Assembly (NCBI RefSeq): GCF_021391495.1
Contig: NZ_CP090063.1
Coordinates: forward strand, 496,001 to 560,000
DNA from: Amycolatopsis acidiphila
GTDB taxonomy: Bacteria; Actinomycetota; Actinomycetes; Mycobacteriales; Pseudonocardiaceae
Length of the DNA stretch: 64,000 bases
Reading direction: 5' to 3'
This document shows positions 56,593 to 64,000 of this stretch, one piece after another (position 1 is the first letter of the stretch; every line of letters starts with the position of its first letter). Below the pieces are notes generated by a model. It ran no database searches. It saw only the letters and a program-made list of their open reading frames with translations, and had not been told where the DNA came from. Position numbers and translations under genes: made by a program.

Positions 56593-59500
56593 GTGGCTTC
56601 GAGCGTCGAGGACGTCCTCCCGCTCACCCCGCTGCAGCAGGGCATGGTGTTCCACGCCCTGCTCGGGGACCGGGTGGACGTCTACACCGTGCAGACGGTG
56701 CTCGCACTCGCCGAAGACGTCGACCCGGACCGGATGCGCGGCGCGGCGGAGGCGCTGGTGTGCAGGTACGCGAACCTGCGGGTGGCGTTCCGCACGCAGT
56801 CGTCGGGACAGTTCGTGCAGGTTGTCCGGCGTGCCGTCGACTTGCCCTTCCGGGTGACCGACGAGGTGGACCTCGACGCCGAGCGCGCCGAGCCGTTCGA
56901 CCTCGCGCGCCCGCCGCTGCTGCGGTTCACCTTGGCAGGCAAGCGAACTCTGGTGCTCACCGCGCACCACCTGCTGTGGGACGGCTGGTCCGCGCCGATC
57001 CTGGTCCGCGAGCTGCTGGCGCTGTACCGCGGGGAGGCCCTGCCGCCGGTGCGCCCGTACCGCGAGTACCTGGCCTGGCTGTCCGAACAGGACAAGCCGG
57101 CGGCGGAACGGGCGTGGGCGGAAGCACTCTCCGGCCTCGACGAACCCACTCTCGTCGGCAGCCCGGCCGCCGGCTTTCCCCGTCGCGCGGAGTTCAGCCT
57201 CGACGTCCACGCGCTGGAACAAGCGGCGCGGAAGCATGGTGTGACGGTGAACGCCGTCGTCCAGGGGGCCTGGGCGCTGACGCTGTCGGCCCTGACCGGT
57301 CGCGACGACCTCGTGTTCGGCGCGACGGTGTCGGGCCGTAGCGCCGAGGTGCCGGGTGTCGAGTCGATGGTCGGCATGTTCATCAACACCGTGCCCGTGC
57401 GGGTGCGGCTGGCACCCCGCGAGTCGCTCGCCGGGTTGTTCGCACGCGTGCAGGCGGAGCAGGCGCGGTTACTGGAACATCAGCACCTCGGCCTCGCCGA
57501 CATTCAGCGCGCCAGCGGGCACCCGAGTCTGTTCGACACCCTGGTCGTCTTCGAGAGTTATCCGATGGATGGCGAGATTCCGTTGCTGGCCGAGGTTTCC
57601 GTCCGCGACGCGACGCACTATCCGCTCGCGCTGCTGGTCGTGCCCGGGGAGGAACTCGTGCTGCGGATCGACCACGACCCGGCGCAGTTCCCTGACGTGT
57701 CCCGGATCGCGGAGTGGTTCCAGGAAGTCCTGGCCCGGTTCGTGACCGCCCCGGAGACGCAGGTGGGGCAGCTCGAACTGGTCGTTCCGGACGCTCCTGC
57801 CGAGCCCGTCGAGGTTCCGGTTACGACGTTGGCGGAGTTGTTCGAGGCGCAGGTGGCGTGTACGCCGGGTGCGGCGGCGGTGGTGTTCGAGGGTGAGTCG
57901 TTGTCGTATGCGGAGTTGGATGCGCGGGCGTCGGTGCTGGCGTCGCGGCTTGCGGCGGTGGGTGTGGGTCCGGATCGGATTGTGGGGGTTCGGCAGGATC
58001 GGTCGTTGGATTTGGTTGTGTCGTTGCTGGCGGTGTTGAAGGCGGGTGGTGCGTATTTGCCGTTGGATCCGTCGTATCCGGTGGAGCGGCTGGATTTGAT
58101 GATCGAGGATGCTCGGCCGATGGTGGTGTTGCCGTGCGCGCTGGATGGTGAGGGTGAGGTGCGCAGGGCTGGGCCTGACAATGCGGCGTATGTGATCTAC
58201 ACGTCGGGTTCGACGGGTCGTCCGAAGGGTGTGGTCATCACGCATCGGGCGATTGTGAATCGTCTGTTGTGGATGCAGCATGAATATCAACTGACGCAGC
58301 AAGACGTGGTGTTGCAGAAGACGCCGTCGAGTTTTGATGTGTCGGTGTGGGAGTTTTTCTGGCCGTTGATCACTGGTGCGAAGTTGGTCCTGGCGAGGCC
58401 GGGTGGTCACAAGGATCCGGATTATCTGGCTGGGTTGATGGGCCAGGTGACGACTGTCCATTTCGTTCCGTCGATGCTGCGTGCTTATGGTGATCGTCCG
58501 TTGCCGAAGCGGGTGATTACCAGTGGGGAAGCGCTTTCTGCGGATATCGCGAGGCCGGGGATGCACAACCTCTATGGTCCGACTGAAGCCGCGGTGGATG
58601 TTACGCATTGGACGGTGACGGATGAGGTGGCGATCGGGCGGCCGGTGTGGAACACCCAAGTTCACGTCCTCGACCGGTTCCTGCGCCCGGCCGTGCAGGG
58701 TGAGCTGTACCTCGGGGGTGTCCAGCTCGCCCGCGGATATCTCGACCGCCCGGGGCTCACCGCAGAACGGTTCGTCGCCGGTCCGGACGGCGAGCGCCTG
58801 TACCGCACCGGCGATCTCGTGCGTCGGCACAACGGTGTCCTGCACTACCTGGGCCGCACCGACGACCAGGTCAAGATCCGCGGCTTCCGCGTCGAACTCG
58901 GCGAGGTCGAAGCGGCGCTCGCCGCGCTGCCCGGGGTGCGGCAGGCGGCGGCCGCCGTGCAGACCGAGCGGCAGCAACTGATCGGCTACGTCGTGGCCGA
59001 GCATGCGGTCGACACCTCCGCGCTGCGCCTGCCGGAGCACCTGACCCCGTCCGCGATCGTCACCCTCGACACGCTTCCCCTGACGCCAAGTGGAAAGCTC
59101 GACCGCAAAGCCCTGCCCGAACCGCAGGTCGAAACCGGCACCGGTCAGGCACGGGACCCGCGCGAAGAGATCCTCTGCGAGCTGTTCGCCGACGTGCTCG
59201 GCCTGGACACCGTCGGCCCCCGCGACGACTTCTTCGCCCTCGGCGGGCACTCGCTGCTCGCGACGAAGCTGGTCAGCCGGGTGCGCCGGACCTTCGGCGT
59301 GGACCTGCAACTGCGCGCGGTGTTCGACGCGCCCACCGCCGCACGTCTAGCCCAACTCCTCGACGGCGGCGTGCGCAGGCCCGCCCTCACGAAACGACAG
59401 AGGCCGGCTGAGATACCGCTTTCTCCGGCGCAGCGCAGTCTGTGGTTCCTCTACCGCCTCGAAGGCCCGAACCCGACGTACAACATTCCCTTCGCCGCAC

Positions 59501-62500
59501 GCCTGACCGGGCCGCTCGACACCGACGCGCTGGACACCGCGCTGCGGGACGTCGTCGAACGGCACGAGTCGCTGCGCACGATCTTCCCCGGTGCCGAACC
59601 ACGTCAGGAGATCCTCGAACCGCGGGAAGTGCTACCCGGCAGTGCCGGCCATTGCTTCCGGCTCGACGAGGAACCGCCGATCCGCTACGAGCTTCACCGG
59701 GTCGCCGAGAACGAGTACGAGTTCGTCCTCGTCGTGCACCACATCGCGGCCGACGAGTGGTCCGCGCGGCCGCTGCTGCGCGACCTCGGCGTCGCGTATG
59801 CCGCGCGCGTGGAAGGGAAAGCGCCCGACTGGGAACCGCTTCCCGTGCAGTACGCGGACTACACGCTCTGGCAGCTCGAGAACGCCGGTGACGACAAGGA
59901 CTTCTGGCTACAGCAGCTCGACGGCCTGCCCGAGGAACTGCCGCTGCCCACTGACCGCCCCCGTCCCCGTACGCCGAGCCACCGGGGTGGCAGTGTCCGG
60001 CTGAAGCTGCCGGACACCCGCTGGCGGGCCCGCAAGCTCGGCGTCACCGACCTCATGGTCGGCCAGGCCGCGGTGGCCGTCCTGCTGCACCGGCTCGGTG
60101 CGGGCGAGGACATCCCGCTCGGCACGCCGACCGCGGGTCGCGCCGACGAGGCCCTCGACGACCTGGTGGGCTTCTTCGTCAACACGCTGGTGCTGCGCAC
60201 CGACCTGTCCGGCAACCCGACGTTCCGGGAACTGCTGTCGAGAGTGCGTGAGACCAACCTCGACGCGTACTCCCACCAGGATCTGCCGTTCGAACGGCTC
60301 GTGGAAGCGCTCAACCCGGCGCGCTCGCCCGCACGGCACCCGCTGTTCCAGACGATGGTGTCGCACCAGGACCCGGCCACCGCCGAGCTCACGCTGCCGG
60401 GTATCACCACAACGCCGCTCGACCCGGGCGTGACCGGCGCCAAGTTCGACCTGGCCTTCCACTTCGCCCCCGGCGAATGCACCATCTCCTACAGCGCCGA
60501 CCTGTTCGATGAGTCCACAGTGGACGTCTTCGGACAGCGACTTGCCCGGTTACTAGAGGCCTTCACGGAGGACCCGAACCGGCCCGTCGGGTCGGTCGAC
60601 CTCCTCGACCCGGCCGAGCACGCGCAGCTGCGGAAGTTCAACGACACCGCCGAGTCCCGCCCGGTGACCACCCTGACGGAGATGGTCGAAGAGCAGGTCA
60701 CCCGCACTCCGGACGCGATCGCCGTCGAGTTCCACGACCAGCGGCTCACCTACGCGGAACTCGACGCACGCGCCAACCACGTCGCGCGCACGTTGCGCGA
60801 GCTGGGCGCCGGGCCGGAGAAGACCGTCGGCATGCACTGGGAACGGTCGGTCGAGATGATCGTCGGCCTGCTCGGCGTCGAAAAGGCCGGAGCCGCCTTC
60901 GTGCCGCTGGAGCCGTCGTGGCCGCGGCGCCGCATCGCCGAGGTCTGCGCGAACGCCGGCCTGACGGCGATCCTGACCGGCGAGCAGCACGACGAACCCG
61001 TGCGAGCCCTCGGCACACCACTGGTACACCTCGACGGGTCCACTGCGGACCGGCTGAACCTGCGCATCGAACCGGAAAGCCTGGCGTACGTCATCTACAC
61101 CTCCGGCTCGACCGGGACGCCGAAGGGCGCGATGATCCGGCACCGCGCGATCACGCACCGGCTGCTCTGGCAGCGGGAGATGCTCGGCTTCGGCTCCGGC
61201 GACGCGGCGTTGTTCAAGGCGCCGCTCGGGTTCGACATCTCGATCAACGAGATCTTCCTGCCGCTGGTCACCGGCGGCAAGGTGGTCGTCGCCGAGCCCG
61301 GCGGCGAGCGCGACATCGACTACCTCCTGGGGCTGATCGAGCGGCACGCGGTCACCTTCACCTACCTGCCGTCCTCGATCCTCGACCTGCTGCTGCAGCT
61401 CGACGGCTTTCCGGACCGGGGCGGCTCGCTCAAGCACGTCTGGTGTGGCGGCGAGGTGCTGACACCGGAGCTGTTCCAGCGGTTCCGCCGCAGCAGCGAC
61501 GCGGTGATGTACCACGGTTACGGGCCCGCGGAGGCGACGATCGGCGTGAGCCATGTCGTGTACCGCGACCCCGAGGCGATCCGCGGCGCGGTGTCGATCG
61601 GCATGCCCAACGGCAACACCCGGCTGTACGTGCTGGACCGGAACCTGCTGCCGGTGCCCGTCGGGGTGCCTGGCGAGCTGTACGCGGGCGGGGTCTACCT
61701 CGGCCGCGGCTACCTCAACGACCCGAAGCGCACCGCCGATCACTTCGTCGCGGACCCGTTCGGGCCACCAGGTTCCCGCCTCTACCGCACCGGCGACCTC
61801 GCGCGGTGGCAGCCGGACGGCAGCCTGGAGTTCCTGGGCCGCGCCGACAACCAGGTCAAGATCCGCGGGATGCGGGTCGAGCTGGAAGAGATCGAGGCCG
61901 TGCTCGAACAGCACGAACAGGTCCGTCGAGCGGTCGTGCTGGTGCGCGAGCAGGGCCTCGTCGGCTACTGCCTCGGCTCGGAGCACGACGGCGTCGGCGA
62001 CTGGTTGCGCCAGCGGCTGCCCGAGCACATGGTGCCCAAGCGGTTCGTCTTCCTCGACGAGTTCCCGTTGCTGCCCTCGGGCAAGGTGAACCGCGGGGCG
62101 CTGCCCGAACCACCTGCGGAGACGACCACCCGGGCGCCGGTCACCGAGCCGGAAAAAGTCCTTTGTGGACTGATGGCTGACCTGCTGCGGCTGCCGGAGG
62201 TCGGGGCCGAGGACAGCTTCTTCGCCCTCGGCGGGGACAGCATCCTGTCCATCCGGTTCGTGAGCAAGGCCCGCGCAGCCGGGCTGGCGATCTCGCCACG
62301 GCAGGTGTTCGAGCACCAGACCGCGGCCGCGCTTGCTCGTGCGGTGGAGGCGGCGTCGGTCACCGTGCACGACGACGGCACGGGCGAGGTGCCGCTCACG
62401 CCGATCATGCGCTGGTGGGCCGGGACCGGCGACGACGCGATGCACCAGGCCGCGCTGCTGCGGGTGCCCGAGCCGTTCGCGCCGGACGCGTTCGAGCAGG

Positions 62501-63513
62501 TGCTGCAGGACGTGCTCGACCAGCACGACCTGCTGCGTGCGCGGTTGGGCGACGAGGTCCTGCACGTCCCGCCGCCGGGCTCGCTGGGTGCCGTGGTGGA
62601 GCACGTCGAAGGCCCGTACCGGCCGGAGAAGTACGACGAAGTGGTCGCTGCCCTCGATCCGCGTGAGTCGATGCTGCGAGCGGTGGTCTTCAACGGCCGC
62701 CTGCTGCTCGTGCTGCACCACCTGGTCGTCGACGGCGTGTCGTGGCGCATCCTCGCCGAGGACCTGGCCGAAGCCTGGACCGCGCGCGCCGCCGGTCGCC
62801 CGCCCGCGCTCGCGCCGGTGCCGACGTCGTTCCGGACCTGGGCCCTCGCGACCGCACGCCCGACGCCGGTGCAGGCGCGGAAGGCGGAGCCGGTCGCGGG
62901 CAGGCTGACCGTCGAACTGGGCGTGGCCGAGACCCGGAAGGTGCTGGAGGGCAAGCATTCCCGCGTCAACGAAGTGCTCGTGTTCGCGCTGGGTCAGGCG
63001 CTCGGGCCGACCGTCGTCGCGCTCGAAGGGCACGGCCGCGAGGAGCATCTCGTGCCGGGCGCCGATCTGTCGCGGACGGTCGGCTGGTTCACCACGGTGT
63101 TCCCGGTCGAGCTGGACCGGCCCACGCTGAACGAGGTCAAGCAGCAGCTGCGGGCGATCCCGGACAACGGGTTCGGCATGGACGTGCCCGACACCGACGT
63201 GAGCTTCAACTACCTCGGCCGGTTCGACCTCGGTGCGGGCTACTGGACGCCCGGCCCGGAGAAGCTGCCGGAGCCAGCGACGCAGCACCGTCCGCTGGAG
63301 ATCAACGCACGCACCGAGGACGGCCCGGTGCTCAAGGCGACCTGGTCGTGGACGGACGAGCACAGCGAGGCCGGGGTACGCGAACTCGCGCAGGCGTGGC
63401 TGCAAGCGCTTTCCGGCGACACCGAGGCCGGCCTGACGCCGTCGGACGTCCCGCTCGTGTCGCTGAACCAGGGGCAGCTCGACAAGCTCGCGGCGAAGTG
63501 GGGGAAGAAGTGA
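56593..63513 (+). CDS. Siderophore NRPS: C-A(Ser)-PCP-C-A(formyl-hydroxyornithine)-PCP-E
   Basis: This 2306-aa enzyme starts at the GTG at 56593. C1 has HHLLWDG at about 124. A1 has YTSGSTGRPKG at about 537; its pocket segments FDVSVWEFF, TTVHFVPSML and TSGEAL resemble EntF-type serine (D-V-W-H..S). PCP1 is LGGHSLL at about 883. C2 has HHIAADE at about 1049, with Glu for the usual Gly. A2 has YTSGSTGTPKG at about 1503; GFDISINEIF, TFTYLPSS and VWCGGE give D-I-N-Y-W-G, as for formyl-hydroxyornithine in coelichelin. PCP2 is LGGDSIL at about 1879. The E domain has HHLVVDGVSWR at about 2042 and FNYLGRF. Bases 57825-58650 use codons unlike the rest. Confidence 0.92.
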   Translation: MASSVEDVLPLTPLQQGMVFHALLGDRVDVYTVQTVLALAEDVDPDRMRGAAEALVCRYANLRVAFRTQSSGQFVQVVRRAVDLPFRVTDEVDLDAERAEPFDLARPPLLRFTLAGKRTLVLTAHHLLWDGWSAPILVRELLALYRGEALPPVRPYREYLAWLSEQDKPAAERAWAEALSGLDEPTLVGSPAAGFPRRAEFSLDVHALEQAARKHGVTVNAVVQGAWALTLSALTGRDDLVFGATVSGRSAEVPGVESMVGMFINTVPVRVRLAPRESLAGLFARVQAEQARLLEHQHLGLADIQRASGHPSLFDTLVVFESYPMDGEIPLLAEVSVRDATHYPLALLVVPGEELVLRIDHDPAQFPDVSRIAEWFQEVLARFVTAPETQVGQLELVVPDAPAEPVEVPVTTLAELFEAQVACTPGAAAVVFEGESLSYAELDARASVLASRLAAVGVGPDRIVGVRQDRSLDLVVSLLAVLKAGGAYLPLDPSYPVERLDLMIEDARPMVVLPCALDGEGEVRRAGPDNAAYVIYTSGSTGRPKGVVITHRAIVNRLLWMQHEYQLTQQDVVLQKTPSSFDVSVWEFFWPLITGAKLVLARPGGHKDPDYLAGLMGQVTTVHFVPSMLRAYGDRPLPKRVITSGEALSADIARPGMHNLYGPTEAAVDVTHWTVTDEVAIGRPVWNTQVHVLDRFLRPAVQGELYLGGVQLARGYLDRPGLTAERFVAGPDGERLYRTGDLVRRHNGVLHYLGRTDDQVKIRGFRVELGEVEAALAALPGVRQAAAAVQTERQQLIGYVVAEHAVDTSALRLPEHLTPSAIVTLDTLPLTPSGKLDRKALPEPQVETGTGQARDPREEILCELFADVLGLDTVGPRDDFFALGGHSLLATKLVSRVRRTFGVDLQLRAVFDAPTAARLAQLLDGGVRRPALTKRQRPAEIPLSPAQRSLWFLYRLEGPNPTYNIPFAARLTGPLDTDALDTALRDVVERHESLRTIFPGAEPRQEILEPREVLPGSAGHCFRLDEEPPIRYELHRVAENEYEFVLVVHHIAADEWSARPLLRDLGVAYAARVEGKAPDWEPLPVQYADYTLWQLENAGDDKDFWLQQLDGLPEELPLPTDRPRPRTPSHRGGSVRLKLPDTRWRARKLGVTDLMVGQAAVAVLLHRLGAGEDIPLGTPTAGRADEALDDLVGFFVNTLVLRTDLSGNPTFRELLSRVRETNLDAYSHQDLPFERLVEALNPARSPARHPLFQTMVSHQDPATAELTLPGITTTPLDPGVTGAKFDLAFHFAPGECTISYSADLFDESTVDVFGQRLARLLEAFTEDPNRPVGSVDLLDPAEHAQLRKFNDTAESRPVTTLTEMVEEQVTRTPDAIAVEFHDQRLTYAELDARANHVARTLRELGAGPEKTVGMHWERSVEMIVGLLGVEKAGAAFVPLEPSWPRRRIAEVCANAGLTAILTGEQHDEPVRALGTPLVHLDGSTADRLNLRIEPESLAYVIYTSGSTGTPKGAMIRHRAITHRLLWQREMLGFGSGDAALFKAPLGFDISINEIFLPLVTGGKVVVAEPGGERDIDYLLGLIERHAVTFTYLPSSILDLLLQLDGFPDRGGSLKHVWCGGEVLTPELFQRFRRSSDAVMYHGYGPAEATIGVSHVVYRDPEAIRGAVSIGMPNGNTRLYVLDRNLLPVPVGVPGELYAGGVYLGRGYLNDPKRTADHFVADPFGPPGSRLYRTGDLARWQPDGSLEFLGRADNQVKIRGMRVELEEIEAVLEQHEQVRRAVVLVREQGLVGYCLGSEHDGVGDWLRQRLPEHMVPKRFVFLDEFPLLPSGKVNRGALPEPPAETTTRAPVTEPEKVLCGLMADLLRLPEVGAEDSFFALGGDSILSIRFVSKARAAGLAISPRQVFEHQTAAALARAVEAASVTVHDDGTGEVPLTPIMRWWAGTGDDAMHQAALLRVPEPFAPDAFEQVLQDVLDQHDLLRARLGDEVLHVPPPGSLGAVVEHVEGPYRPEKYDEVVAALDPRESMLRAVVFNGRLLLVLHHLVVDGVSWRILAEDLAEAWTARAAGRPPALAPVPTSFRTWALATARPTPVQARKAEPVAGRLTVELGVAETRKVLEGKHSRVNEVLVFALGQALGPTVVALEGHGREEHLVPGADLSRTVGWFTTVFPVELDRPTLNEVKQQLRAIPDNGFGMDVPDTDVSFNYLGRFDLGAGYWTPGPEKLPEPATQHRPLEINARTEDGPVLKATWSWTDEHSEAGVRELAQAWLQALSGDTEAGLTPSDVPLVSLNQGQLDKLAAKWGKK

Positions 63514-64000
63514 TCGAGGACATCCTGCCGCTCTCGCCGCTGCAGCAGGGCATGCTGTTCCACGCCCTGTTCGACCGGGACGCGACCGACGTCTACACCG
63601 TCCAGTTCGTACTCGGCCTCGACGGCGAGATCGACAGCAAACGTTTGCGCACGGCCGCGGAAACGCTGTTGACCAGGCATCCGAACCTCCGCGCGGCCTT
63701 CGTGCACGAGGACCTCGAGGACCCGGTGCAGCTGGTACTGGACGAGGTCGAGCTGCCGTGGACCGAGGTCGAGGGCGATCTGGCCGGGGTGCTGGAACGG
63801 GACCGCCGCGCGCGGTTCGACCTGGCCGAGCCGCCGCTGCTGCGGATGACGCTGGTCAGGCTCGGCGAGGCCGACCACCGGCTGGTGCTGACGAACCACC
63901 ACATCCTGCTGGACGGCTGGTCGCTGCCGCTGCTGGTCAGCGAGCTGCTCGCCCTCTACGGCGGCGTCGAGCCGCCCCGCCCGCGGCCGTATCGCGACTA
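63510..64000 (+). CDS. Second siderophore NRPS, condensation domain start, cut by window end
   Basis: The GTG at 63510 overlaps the first NRPS stop (GTGA). The visible 163 residues are a condensation domain: VIEDILPLSPLQQGMLFHAL, RFDLAEPPLLRMTLVRLGEA, and HHILLDG (H-H-x3-D-G) near residue 130. It receives the chain after the E domain, so it is probably a D-C-L type condensation domain. The remaining modules lie outside the window. Confidence 0.9.
   Translation, partial: MIEDILPLSPLQQGMLFHALFDRDATDVYTVQFVLGLDGEIDSKRLRTAAETLLTRHPNLRAAFVHEDLEDPVQLVLDEVELPWTEVEGDLAGVLERDRRARFDLAEPPLLRMTLVRLGEADHRLVLTNHHILLDGWSLPLLVSELLALYGGVEPPRPRPYRD

Overview
The window comes from a high-GC actinomycete, most likely Amycolatopsis or a close relative in the Pseudonocardiaceae. 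The evidence is pervasive G/C at third codon positions, a WhiB protein, an SsgA-like protein, F420-type enzymes, LigC with a separate LigD-type polymerase, an actinomycete integrative and conjugative element (AICE), and a salicylate/hydroxamate siderophore locus resembling that of amychelin. The genus is inferred from gene content, not from a database match.

Layout. (1) 1-8993: cell-surface sugar genes (chain-length regulator, glycosyltransferase, nucleotide-sugar dehydrogenase, rmlA) with an LLM oxidoreductase, a secreted beta-propeller and HtpX. Between convergent htpX and rmlA lies 1.5 kb of repeat-rich DNA, including an exact 17-bp tandem array. (2) 9046-13323: an operator-hydrolase-TetR-DsbA group, a secreted sialidase-like protein, the wreck of a divergent tetR/SDR pair, and YajQ. 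(3) 13447-32433: a tRNA-Tyr gene carrying an AICE of about 18.9 kb. From the tRNA end it holds a beta-protein/sce7726 cargo pair, integrase and excisionase, a palindromic hexamer array, a replication block (DUF3631 ATPase, WhiB-HTH, DnaB-N-like protein), a possible clt site, an overlapping transfer operon (TraB, DUF2637, small membrane protein, SsgA-like protein, an unlisted 51-aa protein, a 102-aa protein), GntR and XRE regulators, a phosphotransferase, and a right-hand cargo block with an HxH protein pair and a HEPN-motif protein. (4) 33139-44672: chromosomal lipase, VOC proteins, carboxylesterase, GH3 enzyme, TetR/SDR/flavin reductase group, and membrane proteins including two MscS-type channels. 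(5) 44848-46901: ligC and a LigD-type polymerase. (6) 46873-64000: the siderophore cluster.

Siderophore logic. Salicylate synthase makes salicylate and the aryl-AMP ligase activates it. The ornithine N5-monooxygenase and the formyltransferase make N5-formyl-N5-hydroxyornithine. The first NRPS reads C-A(Ser)-PCP-C-A(formyl-hydroxyornithine)-PCP-E, with an MbtH partner, and a second NRPS runs off the right edge. An EntS-like exporter, an alpha/beta hydrolase and two FecCD permeases handle export, processing and uptake. IdeR/DmdR-type iron boxes lie in all three promoter regions, so the divergent operons are probably co-repressed by iron. No aryl-carrier protein, binding protein or uptake ATPase is seen inside the window.

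The strongest candidates for undescribed biology are the AICE cargo (beta protein + sce7726 nuclease-like pair; HEPN protein; HxH pair), the mirror-symmetric GTTACG array, the mismatched tRNA-Tyr att halves, and an abrupt codon-usage patch covering one NRPS adenylation core.
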